This document shows, one piece after another, positions 44,301-51,367 of a stretch of 57,651 nt of DNA (position 1 is the first letter of the stretch; each line of letters begins with the position of its first letter). The notes beneath the pieces were generated by a model that ran no database searches, was not told the DNA's origin, and worked only from the letters and a program-made list of their open reading frames with translations. Both the position numbers and the translations under genes were made by a program. The stretch is from Acidobacteriota bacterium (lineage in GTDB: Bacteria; Acidobacteriota; Thermoanaerobaculia; Thermoanaerobaculales; Sulfomarinibacteraceae), in NCBI GenBank assembly GCA_024641545.1, contig JAHECW010000011.1, positions 1 to 57,651 of the forward strand. The letters run 5' to 3'.

Positions 44301-44406
44301 CCACGGGTAGGCGGGTGTAGCTGAGCCACCCGGCAGCCATGACGAGGACCGTCAGCACGACAATGAGGAGCCGACTCGACAGGATGGCGTCGATGAATCG
44401 TTGCAT
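41323..44406 (-). CDS. Heavy-metal efflux RND transporter (CusA/CzcA family)
   Basis: 1027 aa from ATG 44406, full family length with 12 membrane helices and two periplasmic domains. The TM4 motif AIGMMVDGTIVMVEN follows the A-x-G-x3-D pattern of the monovalent-metal/HME4-5 groups and not the DFG-x3-DGA of CzcA, so copper/silver or nickel is more likely than zinc/cobalt. It drives proton-coupled export through the adaptor and TolC-like protein encoded just upstream. It starts eight bases after the adaptor stop. Its last residues come from array R7g. Confidence 0.92.
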   Translation of the reverse strand: MQRFIDAILSSRLLIVVLTVLVMAAGWLSYTRLPVDAFPDVSPNLVQVFTLTEGLAPEEIEKYVTFPVEVAMNGLPGVEKTRSVSNFGLSVVNIYFAEDMDIHFARQLVGERLQQAREQIPEGFGDPEMGPIATGMGLVLFYYLEDETGRYTLEELRTIQDWLIKFHLQTVPGVTEVLGIGGWEKQFLVEVDPTSLLRYDVSLATVIDAIRANNLNVGAQFIERNAEELVVRSVGLATGIRDLRQVVVKAVDGTPVFLADLAEIEVGGAVRRGLQTRDGIGEVVAGQVIKLHGANSSSVIGAVESRIEEINEMLPEGVRIVPYYEQKSLVDAAVRTVTRALIVGIALVTLVLLGFMGGFRASVVVGLSIPFSILVALIGMRFFGLSANLMSFGGLAIAIGMMVDGTIVMVENIDRLLRQADPGESRPAVIVRAAVEVGRPIFFAISIIVIVFLPLFSLQGVEGKTFRPLAYTVVMAMIGSLVYSLVVAPVLASLLMRRPRQGGISASDRVVAALDRAYQPLLAFFADHRRVAVVLALSLMLIGGLVLPQLGSEFTPTLQEGTLVLRLTMAPSIALTESTEVALRVERRLMELDEVVSVVTRIGRGEVGAHTDPVNSAEMYLLLTPRNQWRVGTQLELEDVIRHHLGEIPGVLTSFTQPIQMAVEELLEGVRAELAIKLFGDDLETLKTKADEIAAVVGGVRGAADIQTDQISGTPQLLIRIDREAVARWGLSVKHVQGVIRAAVGGETAGQVFEGVRRFDIVVRYPEADRSTAEAIASIIVPTADGATIQLSQLTEMREIIGPRQITREGGQRFITIQCNVVDRDIGSFVAEAEQAIGTRVDLPPGYLVTWGGQFELQQQANRRLALVVPVTLLLIFILLYSSFNSLTSSVLILLNIPLALVGGIMALWISGQNLSVPASVGFIALFGIALENGMVLVTYLNQLVKRGVPMAEAIVRAASGRLRAVLMTAVTTALGLLPLLLATGTGSEVQRPLATVVIGGLMTSTVLTLLVLPAIYPWFREVRSEE

Positions 44407-44414
44407 CTCGTTGC

Positions 44415-45725
44415 TCAGTGCCCGTGGCCGTCGCCGAAGGACTTCTTGCCGAGCTCGGCTTTCAGGTTGAAGCCCCCCTGAACCACGAATCTCTGCCCGG
44501 CATCGAGCCCCGCCTCGATGGCGACCCACCCGCCGGATCGCATACCCGGGGTCACCACCAACGGCTCGAAACCCTTGTCGGTGAGAACAAAGACCACGTC
44601 CTCGCCATCGTTCATGTGAATCACCGCGGTGTCGGGCACCACCACCCGGACCTCATTCCCCGCCGAGGTGGCGACCTTCGCTTTGACAAAACACCCTGGG
44701 TGCCAGCGCCCGTCCTGGTTGGGAGCGATGATCCTGGCGAGGGCGGTCCGAGTCTCCCCGCCAACCAATGGCTGAACAAAACCGATCACGAGCTCGGCCT
44801 CATCGCCGTGATTGGTCTCCACCCGGACCGCTTGCCCCCCCCGGACGGCGCCGATATCGCGTTGGTAGACCGACAGATCAATCCATACCGTCGACAGATC
44901 CGCCACCGTGAAGACAGGATCTTCCGCGGCGACGGTCTCACCGAGGGTGATGTGCCGATCGATGACGGTGCCGTCAAAGGGTGACAGCAGCCGGTAGTCG
45001 GTGAGCGCCACCTCGTGGAAATCGGACAGCTGCCTGATCTCCTCGGCCGTGACACCGAGGGCCTGGAGCTTCTGTTCCGAGGTGCGGACCTCGATCCGCC
45101 CTTCCGCACGGTTCCGCTTGGCATCGAGATAGTCCTGCTCCGACGAGACCTTGCCCTTGAAGAGACGCTCCTCGCGGGCAAACGTGGCGTCGGCCATCCG
45201 GAGTCGCTCAGAGGCCGCGAGGAAGGCTGCCTTGGCGTCGGCGAGCTCGCGGCTCGAGAGCACGGCGAGCAGTTGTCCCTTGCGGACGGTATCGCCGAGG
45301 CTCGCCCGTACCTCGCGGACCACCCCGCCGACCCTCGGGGCCACATGAGCCATCCGGTCGCCGTTGACCTGGACCTCGCCTGGGAGTTCGGCGGTCACCG
45401 CGAGGCGGCCGGGCCCGGCGGTCTCGATCACGATACCGAGCGCCTCGAGATCGGCATCTGCGATGTGAACCACCCTCTCGTCACCATGCTGATCATGCTC
45501 ATCCTCGGCACGTGTCGGATCGGCCGGTTGAGAACCGCCACCGCATCCGATGGCCGCGAGGAGGCTCAAGACGACCAACGACGCCGGGATTCCCGTCTTG
45601 AATACTCGTTGTGAATTGGAGCACCGACGCTTCGTGGGCGCCATCGACGCCGACGGGGCGTCGGAGCTACAAGGGGCCAAGGCTGAATTCCAGGCTTCAT
45701 TCAATCGACCAGAATGTGTACTCAT
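44415..45725 (-). CDS. RND efflux periplasmic adaptor lipoprotein (CusB/CzcB type)
   Basis: About 436 aa. Lipobox AAIGC leads to a histidine/acid-rich segment (EDEHDQHGDERVVHI) that may bind metal. Then come the barrel-sandwich/lipoyl hybrid halves (APRVGGVVREVRASLGDTVRKGQ, LLSPFDGTVIDRHITLGETV), an alpha-hairpin and membrane-proximal domains, ending GDGHGH. It bridges the inner-membrane pump and the outer-membrane channel. ATG 45725 follows AGGAGTTTG; ATG 45740, overlapping the TolC-like stop, is an alternative. Middle gene of the efflux operon. Confidence 0.9.
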   Translation of the reverse strand: MSTHSGRLNEAWNSALAPCSSDAPSASMAPTKRRCSNSQRVFKTGIPASLVVLSLLAAIGCGGGSQPADPTRAEDEHDQHGDERVVHIADADLEALGIVIETAGPGRLAVTAELPGEVQVNGDRMAHVAPRVGGVVREVRASLGDTVRKGQLLAVLSSRELADAKAAFLAASERLRMADATFAREERLFKGKVSSEQDYLDAKRNRAEGRIEVRTSEQKLQALGVTAEEIRQLSDFHEVALTDYRLLSPFDGTVIDRHITLGETVAAEDPVFTVADLSTVWIDLSVYQRDIGAVRGGQAVRVETNHGDEAELVIGFVQPLVGGETRTALARIIAPNQDGRWHPGCFVKAKVATSAGNEVRVVVPDTAVIHMNDGEDVVFVLTDKGFEPLVVTPGMRSGGWVAIEAGLDAGQRFVVQGGFNLKAELGKKSFGDGHGH

Positions 45726-45736
45726 CATCAAACTCC

Positions 45737-47044
45737 TCATTCGACCCGCGCCGATTGAACTGCTACGTGCTCAAAACCCGCGCCGACCAGACGCTCGAGA
45801 TCGACCCGCGCGAGCGCGTATTCCGCGATGCTGTCGAGGAGGATCGAGCGCGCATCGAAAAGTGTTCGTTGGGCGTCGATGACATCGAGAAAACCGAACT
45901 TGCCCTCGGAATAGCCGATTTCCACGGCGTCGAGTGCGCTGGTCGCCGCAGGAACCACCTCGACCTCGAGGGCTGTGGCGATCTCGACCGCCGCATCGAG
46001 CCGCTGAACGACCGAAACCAGACCGGTCTCGATCTCGACCCTGGCCGCCTGATTCCGTCGCCGTGTGCTTTCGAGTTCGAACTCGGCGGCGCGGTGTGCG
46101 CCCTTATTGGCATCGAAAACCGGCAGCGGCAACGAAAACCCGGCCACCCAGGCGGTATCACCGGTCTCTGAGAACCGACGGGGTCCGGCGGCCACCGTCA
46201 GATCGGGAATTCTGAAAGACTTCTCGAGGGCCACGACGCGTTCCGACCGCTGCTGCTGTTCGGCAAGAACAAGCATGTCCGGGGTCTGCCGAACGAGGGC
46301 TTCCAGCTCGCTCGCCACCGGGCGCGCAACCGGCCGTGGAAGCTCCCCCGAAGCCCGCCGGAAATCAGCGCTGGACGCACCCCACATGGCGCTCAGACGA
46401 ACCCGAGCAACCTCGAGTTCGCGGCCGGCGCGGATGAGCCGGATGCGGACCGCTGCCACCTCCATGCGCGCTCTGGTCGCCTCGACCGGGGAGACCTTCC
46501 CGGCCTCGACACGTGCATCGACGGTATCGGAAAAACTCCGGGCTAGGTTGAGCAGCTCCTGGCTCAAACCCACCCGCTCCTGCGCAGTGAGGACCGAATA
46601 AAAGGCCGAGGTGGTACGCGCACGCACGTCGAGTTCCACCGTCTCCTGCAGACGACCAGCGACAGCCGAGTCCGACTCCGCCACCGCTCGACCGCGTTTG
46701 ATCTTGCCGCCGATTCGCAACGGCTGACTGATCAGCAGCGTACTCTCGGCGGATTCGAAACCATGGAGATCATCGTTGCCGCCGAAATTCTCGATCTCGA
46801 ACTCGAGTTCCGGATTGGCCCACCGGCCCGCCTGGAGGACCCGGCTTTGAGCCGCCCCCACCTGGTTTCGGGCGGCAGCCAACACGGGATTGAACTCGGC
46901 GGCCAGCTCCAGCGCCTCGGCCAGGCTGAGTTCGCCGGTGACCGCCGGCCCAGAAGCCGGAATATCGGCCGGTCCTGCTACGGCCGCGGATGCCCCGGAC
47001 AAAAGGGCCAGTACTGTCACCAGTGATCGGAAGAATGCTTGCAT
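45737..47044 (-). CDS. TolC-family outer-membrane efflux protein (CusC/CzcC type)
   Basis: 435 aa from ATG 47044, five bases after GAGGAG. Signal peptide (about 1-24, ending AAVAG). Two outer-membrane efflux repeats are visible by the ELSLAEALELAAEFNPVLAAARN start and the helical VEATRARMEVAAVRIRL and TSALDAVEIGYSEGKFGFLDVIDAQRTLF segments. It forms the trimeric exit channel. First gene of the three-gene pump operon, preceded by the Cys-rich exported protein. Confidence 0.9.
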   Translation of the reverse strand: MQAFFRSLVTVLALLSGASAAVAGPADIPASGPAVTGELSLAEALELAAEFNPVLAAARNQVGAAQSRVLQAGRWANPELEFEIENFGGNDDLHGFESAESTLLISQPLRIGGKIKRGRAVAESDSAVAGRLQETVELDVRARTTSAFYSVLTAQERVGLSQELLNLARSFSDTVDARVEAGKVSPVEATRARMEVAAVRIRLIRAGRELEVARVRLSAMWGASSADFRRASGELPRPVARPVASELEALVRQTPDMLVLAEQQQRSERVVALEKSFRIPDLTVAAGPRRFSETGDTAWVAGFSLPLPVFDANKGAHRAAEFELESTRRRNQAARVEIETGLVSVVQRLDAAVEIATALEVEVVPAATSALDAVEIGYSEGKFGFLDVIDAQRTLFDARSILLDSIAEYALARVDLERLVGAGFEHVAVQSARVE

Positions 47045-47123
47045 TGGATCTCCTCGGACCTCGATGGAACAACGCAGTTCATCCGGCCTCACGGCCGGGC
47101 GGCTCTTCTGGTTTCGAGGAGAC

Positions 47124-47531
47124 CTAGGTCAGGAGAACGACAGTCTGGAGGTTTTCAAGGTGGGGCGGACCGGATTCGGCGCCCCAATCGATGTCAAGAA
47201 TGGACTCGGCGTTGGCCCTGACCTGTCCGGCCGCATCCACCTCTGTGCACTGTGGCGGGTCGAGCCGTTGCTTGCCCTCGGTCAACGAACTCAGATCCAA
47301 CCCGATATCAGCGCAACTGCGGCACGAATCGACGAGTCTTCTCGAGGCACCGGGGTCGCCGCTGGGGCCATCGTCGTCGATACAACACACCCCGAGGGCG
47401 AGCTCGAGATCGGCGTGGCCGTCGGAACCGACACACAGCACAAAGCTCCCGACCAGCGACATCCCACCCGCGGTGATGATCACCGCGAGAGCGGCTGCAA
47501 CGGCGGTCTTCAGGCTCTGGTGCTGATTCAA
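47124..47531 (-). CDS. Exported Cys-rich protein linked to the metal efflux operon
   Basis: About 135 aa if TTG 47531 is used, which follows GAGAGGAAA; the track GTG 47579 gives 151 aa. An N-terminal hydrophobic segment (TAVAAALAVIITAGGMSLVGSFVLC) precedes CVGSDGHADLEL, CC and a CRSC-ADI motif. Proteins of this look often precede HME-RND operons, but I know of no assigned function. Its cysteines and histidine suggest periplasmic metal binding or sensing. It is transcribed toward the TolC-like gene, about 80 bp away. Confidence 0.6.
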   Translation of the reverse strand: MNQHQSLKTAVAAALAVIITAGGMSLVGSFVLCVGSDGHADLELALGVCCIDDDGPSGDPGASRRLVDSCRSCADIGLDLSSLTEGKQRLDPPQCTEVDAAGQVRANAESILDIDWGAESGPPHLENLQTVVLLT

Positions 47532-47581
47532 GTCCGAATTTCCTCTCCACGACCACGGTTTCGCGGTCTCGCGGAACACCG

Positions 47582-47818
47582 AGAGTAGCGCCCAGTGAGA
47601 TCCCGAGTCAACATTGGCGCCTGCCTCAAGGGCATCTCTTTACAGGTTGTTGTCACCCGCCGAACATGAGGTTGCTCGGCGGAAGTGATCAGTGCTCGGT
47701 GAGTCGGAAGTCGTTGGAGCCTCCGACTTGAAAAATGCAGGCTTTCCGGCCGTCGCCTTCGTCGGGCTCAAAGCTCGCCGATACGAAGTCCTTTGGTAGT
47801 CCCGGAAACCAAGGTACC
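47582..47818. other. Non-coding interval upstream of the metal efflux operon
   Basis: No gene is supported. It should contain the efflux operon promoter (transcribed leftward), but I could not place -10/-35 boxes. A short inverted pair GTCGGAAG and TCCGAC near 47705-47730 is the only structure noticed. Confidence 0.4.
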
Positions 47819-47994
47819 AATTGAGCCTCTTGCAAAAACCCTCTCCTACGATGGTTCGTGGTCTTGGTGCCGGCGAGACGCCGGCACTACAAAGGGCTGA
47901 GATCCATTGCAGAGCCGGCGTCTCGCCGGCTTGATGGTGAGGAGGGTCGGAAGACCTCAGTGTCCGATTCTCGAATTTTGTAAGAGGCTCAATT
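47819..47994. mobile_element. 176-bp MITE-like element with 19-bp terminal inverted repeats and two REP hairpins
   Basis: AATTGAGCCTCTTGCAAAA (47819-47837) and TTTTGTAAGAGGCTCAATT (47976-47994) are inverted with one mismatch in 19. Inside are two perfect hairpins, GTGCCGGCG-AGA-CGCCGGCAC (47867-47887) and AGCCGGCG-TCT-CGCCGGCT (47913-47931), whose 17-bp cores are reverse complements of each other. No ORF is present, so it would be non-autonomous. No clear target-site duplication is visible. Confidence 0.75.
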
Positions 47995-48019
47995 ACGACC
48001 TACGACTCACGACTTACGT
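47992..48019. repeat. Heptamer array (R7h)
   Basis: ATTACGA-CCTACGA-CTCACGA-CTTACGT, four 7-bp units, directly abutting the right terminal repeat of the MITE-like element. It contains the TAA stop of holB (48014-48016). Confidence 0.82.
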
Positions 48020-48925
48020 GCCTTGAAACCACCGCAACAGACACGAAACGAGTTGTCGGTCGCTGCTCAGATTGAGGGCGCGGCTGAGGCGATCGGTGGT
48101 GAGCAGATCGGCTGCGAGACGGATGAAGTCCTCGCTGCGCTCGGCGTCGGCGCCCTCGGCCGCCAACTCGGTCGCCACCGCGGCCACGACCTCGAACGGG
48201 TTGATTTTGTCACCGATGAGGTACGGCAGCCGCAACAAATGGCGCAGTTCGCCGGAGATCCCGGCCTCAAGGGCGCTCCTGACCTCGCCGAGCACACCAT
48301 CGAGTCTCGCGCCGGCGAGCACCGAGGCCGCGAGTTCGGGGGGAACCTCCTCACCGGTGTCGCCGCCGGCCATCACCGCGGCGCCGGGCAGGGAAAGCTG
48401 CTGGCACCGCGACCGGACGGTCGGCAGCACCGCCGAGGGGTTGGCGGCGAGCAGGATGAACTGGGCATGGTCGGGTGGTTCCTCGAGGGTCTTGAGGAAG
48501 GCGTTTGCAGATGGTCCGGGAAGGTGCTCCGCCTCCACCGCATCGAAGATCCACACCCGGCGGAGCGCTTCGTAGGGACGTGAGCCCACGACCGCGACGA
48601 CCTGTTCGCGGATGGGGTCGATCTTGATGATGCCCTTCTTGCCTTCGGGCATCATGGCGACGACGTCAGGGTGGTTTCCGCTGCGAACCCGTTCGGCGCA
48701 CGGGCTCACGCTCCACGGGTCGGGCGCGCCGTCGCAGGCCAGCATCACCGCGGCTTCCACCGCCGCGAGCTCGCGGCCGAGCCCCCGCGGCCCGACCAGG
48801 AGCAGCGCGTGTGGGAAGCGGCCCCGATCCCGAGCCAGTGCCACCCGCTGCAGCAGCGGCTCGACCAGGGCGCCCCATTTGGCGCGATCGAGCACCGCGT
48901 CGCTGAACCAGGTCGGATCGGTCAC
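48014..48925 (-). CDS. holB: DNA polymerase III delta-prime subunit
   Basis: 303 aa. AAA+ clamp-loader fold with a modified P-loop (LLLVGPRGLGRE), the VWIFDAVEAEHL Walker B-like strand, NAFLKTLEEPPDHAQFILLA and a RSRCQQLSLP sensor region. The Cys-zinc module typical of gamma/DnaX is absent. It is the stator subunit of the clamp loader at replication forks. Its start overlaps the tmk stop (ATGA), a widespread tmk-holB pairing. Its stop lies in array R7h. Confidence 0.9.
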   Translation of the reverse strand: MTDPTWFSDAVLDRAKWGALVEPLLQRVALARDRGRFPHALLLVGPRGLGRELAAVEAAVMLACDGAPDPWSVSPCAERVRSGNHPDVVAMMPEGKKGIIKIDPIREQVVAVVGSRPYEALRRVWIFDAVEAEHLPGPSANAFLKTLEEPPDHAQFILLAANPSAVLPTVRSRCQQLSLPGAAVMAGGDTGEEVPPELAASVLAGARLDGVLGEVRSALEAGISGELRHLLRLPYLIGDKINPFEVVAAVATELAAEGADAERSEDFIRLAADLLTTDRLSRALNLSSDRQLVSCLLRWFQGT

Positions 48926-49557
48926 CGGAACTCCTCCGGAAGTGCGGCCAACAAGCGGGGAAAGACCATTTCCGGATCACCCGCGGCGTCGACCACGCAG
49001 ACCCGATCGGGATGGAGAACAGAGAGGCGCAGAAACCCTTCACGCACCCGACGGTGAAACTCGGCCGGCTCGTCATCGAGCCGACTCTCGGAGCCGTCCC
49101 CCGCTGCGTTCCGTGATCTCGCCCGGGTCACGCCGGCCCTCGGATCGAGATCGAGAACCAGGGTGAGATCGGGGTCGAGATCGCCGGTCGCCAGCCGGTT
49201 GAGCTCCTCGACCCGTTCCACGCCGATCCCGCGGACCATCCCCTGGTAGACCGTCGAAGAATCGGCATAGCGGTCGCACAGCACCACCTCGCCGCGCGCG
49301 AGCGCCGGACGGATGACCCGCTCGACGAGATCGTGTCGTGCAGCCTCGAGGAGAAAGAGCTCGCTCAGTCCCAAGGGCTCGAGGGCGGGGTCGAGCAGCA
49401 CCGCCCGCGCCGCCTCCGCGACCGGCGTTCCGCCGGGCTCACGGGTCAGCACCACGGTCCGGCCGAGCGCCTCGAGGTGCGCGGCGAGCCGACGGATCTG
49501 GGTCGTCTTGCCGGTACCCTCGCCGCCTTCGAAGCTGATGAACCAACCGCGTTGCAT
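48922..49557 (-). CDS. tmk: Thymidylate kinase
   Basis: 211 aa from ATG 49557; the longer track ORF is a read-through of the hexamer array upstream. P-loop FEGGEGTGKTTQ, DRY motif in LCDRYADSST and LTREPGGTP are present. It phosphorylates dTMP to dTDP. It overlaps holB by four bases. TATACT at 49565-49570 on the minus strand is so close to the ATG that the transcript may be leaderless; no ribosome site is visible. Confidence 0.94.
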   Translation of the reverse strand: MQRGWFISFEGGEGTGKTTQIRRLAAHLEALGRTVVLTREPGGTPVAEAARAVLLDPALEPLGLSELFLLEAARHDLVERVIRPALARGEVVLCDRYADSSTVYQGMVRGIGVERVEELNRLATGDLDPDLTLVLDLDPRAGVTRARSRNAAGDGSESRLDDEPAEFHRRVREGFLRLSVLHPDRVCVVDAAGDPEMVFPRLLAALPEEFR

Positions 49558-49564
49558 GGATTGG

Positions 49565-49570
49565 AGTATA
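49565..49570 (-). promoter_or_regulatory. -10 box of tmk, possible leaderless start
   Basis: TATACT on the minus strand ends seven bases before the tmk ATG, so transcription would start at or next to the start codon. No Shine-Dalgarno is seen and the -35 would lie in the hexamer array. Confidence 0.45.
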
Positions 49571-49574
49571 GCCG

Positions 49575-49835
49575 CGCCCGATCCCGCTCCCCGTCCTTCT
49601 CCCTCTCCCTTCCCCAATTCTGATTCCGTGCCCGCGTCTGATACCGAAGCCGAGTTCGGGAACTGTGGCGGAGCTGACTCTGACCCCGGACGCTGTCCGC
49701 TGCCGCTGATCTCCGTCGCTGTCGCTGACCCGGTCGCTGCCGCTGCACGTCGCATCGAGCACGGGCACGGGCACGAGCACGGACGGCGCACATCGGGAGA
49801 GGGAGGAGGAGAGGGAGAGAAAGGGAGAAAGAAGG
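49575..49835. repeat. Long hexamer-period array (H3)
   Basis: The whole tmk-lipA gap keeps a 6-bp period with changing units: CCCGAT-CCCGCT-CCCCGT..., then TCTGAT/TCCGTG, then CGCTGC-CGCTGA and TCGCTG, then AGCACG-GGCACG-GGCACG, ending GGGAG-rich. Read as protein it gives dipeptide-periodic sequence in every frame, which explains the spurious ORF extensions there. Confidence 0.8.
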
Positions 49836-49840
49836 CCCGA

Positions 49841-50722
49841 CTATGAACCGGTGACCCGCAAGAACGCCTCCTCGGCGCGGTACGACGAGCGCACGAAAGG
49901 CCCGGCGAAAACCTCGAGTCCCTTGCTCGTGCCGATCTCTTCGAGCTCGGCGAACTCGTCTGGCGCCCAGAAGCGGTCGACCTTGACCTGTTTTCCGGTC
50001 GGCTGGAGATACTGGCCGATGGTCACGACCTGGCAGCCGGCCTCGGCGAGATCGCCGAGAACCTCGACGACCTCGTCCCTGGTCTCTCCGAGCCCGACCA
50101 TGATCCCGGACTTGCGGATCATCGCGGGCGCGGTCTCCGCGACCCGGCGGAGGACGTCCATCGCCCACTCGTAGCGCCCCGAGCGCCGCACCTCGCGGTA
50201 GAGCCGCGGCACGGTCTCGACGTTGTGGTTGTAAACCTCGGGCCCGGCCTCGATGATCCGGTCCACCGCCTCGAGGTCGGCGCGAAAGTCCGGCGTCAGG
50301 ACCTCGATGGCGGGCGGCCTGGCGAGCCGGCGAAGAGCGCGGATGGCCTCGACGAAACCGGTGGCGCCGCCGTCGGGAAGATCGTCGCGATCGACGGCGG
50401 TGATGACCACGTGTTCGAGACCCATCCGCTCCGCCGCCTCGGCGAGCTGCCGCGGCTCATCGGAATCCACCGCCTGCGGTCGGCCGTGGGCGATGGAACA
50501 GTAGGAACAGTTGCGGGTGCAGACCCGGCCGTTGATGAGGAAGGTGGCGGTGCCGCGCGAAAAGCACTCGGTGCGGTTCGGGCAGCGCGCCTCTTCGCAG
50601 ACCGTGTGCAGCCCGCCGGCGCGCATCCGCTTCTTGACCTCGTGCAGCTCGCCGAGTTGCATCTTGCGCGCCCTGATCCACTCCGGGAGGATCGGCGCCG
50701 GAGCCCTTCCGCCAAAACTCAT
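49841..50722 (-). CDS. lipA: Lipoyl synthase
   Basis: 293 aa. The auxiliary cluster is C42-x4-C47-x5-C53 (CEEARCPNRTEC). The radical SAM cluster is C68-x3-C72-x2-C75 (CTRNCSYC). The C-terminal RSSY motif is present. It inserts two sulfurs into protein-bound octanoyl groups; the clear client here is GcvH. AGAGG precedes the ATG. It is followed by array H3. Confidence 0.96.
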   Translation of the reverse strand: MSFGGRAPAPILPEWIRARKMQLGELHEVKKRMRAGGLHTVCEEARCPNRTECFSRGTATFLINGRVCTRNCSYCSIAHGRPQAVDSDEPRQLAEAAERMGLEHVVITAVDRDDLPDGGATGFVEAIRALRRLARPPAIEVLTPDFRADLEAVDRIIEAGPEVYNHNVETVPRLYREVRRSGRYEWAMDVLRRVAETAPAMIRKSGIMVGLGETRDEVVEVLGDLAEAGCQVVTIGQYLQPTGKQVKVDRFWAPDEFAELEEIGTSKGLEVFAGPFVRSSYRAEEAFLRVTGS

Positions 50723-50732
50723 TGTGAAACCT

Positions 50733-51326
50733 CTAGGGCACGACGACCCAGGCGTCGGGGAAACCGGCCCCCCGCATCCTCTGCATCACGCGATCGGCCG
50801 ACGCCCGGTCGGGGAGAGGGCCAACGCGCAGCTTGACCAGCTCATTCCCGCCCGCGACCTCGCTGTGCACAATCTGCTGATGATCGAGGTCGAAGCCGAG
50901 ACCGACGAGCTTGGTCCGAGCCTCGCCGATGGTGTCTTCTTTGGACGAGGCCATGACCTGGACCCAGAAACCCTCGGCGGGCTCTTCCGTCGGGCGCGGC
51001 TTCACCGTCGGCTTGGCCTCCGGCGTCGCCGTCGCCGGCGCCCGGGTCGGCGGCACGACGGTCGGGGGCATGGGCTGCGCCGTGGCGGTCGCCGCGGGCA
51101 AGGTCGGCGAAGGTTGTGGTTGCGGCACCGTCGGATCCAGAATCACCTCGGTCATCACCACCGGGGTCGGCGACCCTCCGGCCTCGGCTCCCGGGCCGCC
51201 AGCCTTGACCGACCACGCCGCTCCGTAGCCGAGGCTGAAGGCAGCCACCATGAGCAGCGCCAGCGCCACCAGGAGCACCGTCAACCATCGAGCGCTGAGC
51301 TCGATCACGTAGTAGCTTCGGCTCAT
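50733..51326 (-). CDS. SPOR-domain membrane protein
   Basis: 197 aa. One membrane helix (about 14-36), a Pro/Thr-rich linker (about 45-115; PTPVV, PTLPAATATAQ, TVKPRPTEEP), then a C-terminal SPOR domain (FWVQVMASSKEDTIGEARTKLVGLGFDL...KLRVGPLPDRASADRVMQRMRGAGF). SPOR domains bind denuded glycan strands at the division septum. It ends 10 bp before lipA and is probably co-transcribed with it. Confidence 0.88.
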   Translation of the reverse strand: MSRSYYVIELSARWLTVLLVALALLMVAAFSLGYGAAWSVKAGGPGAEAGGSPTPVVMTEVILDPTVPQPQPSPTLPAATATAQPMPPTVVPPTRAPATATPEAKPTVKPRPTEEPAEGFWVQVMASSKEDTIGEARTKLVGLGFDLDHQQIVHSEVAGGNELVKLRVGPLPDRASADRVMQRMRGAGFPDAWVVVP

Positions 51327-51367
51327 TTATCAGCCCGCCCCGACCTCTCGATCGGACCCCTCGAGCA

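Noticed and set aside
47866-47931. Tandem intrinsic terminators for holB or the efflux operon
   Set aside because: The hairpins lack T-tracts in either direction and sit inside a segment with its own terminal inverted repeats, so a REP/MITE explanation fits better.
49558-49791. N-terminal extension of thymidylate kinase
   Set aside because: The extra residues are dipeptide-periodic translation of hexamer array H3, and the kinase begins normally at MQRGWFISFEGGEGTGKT.
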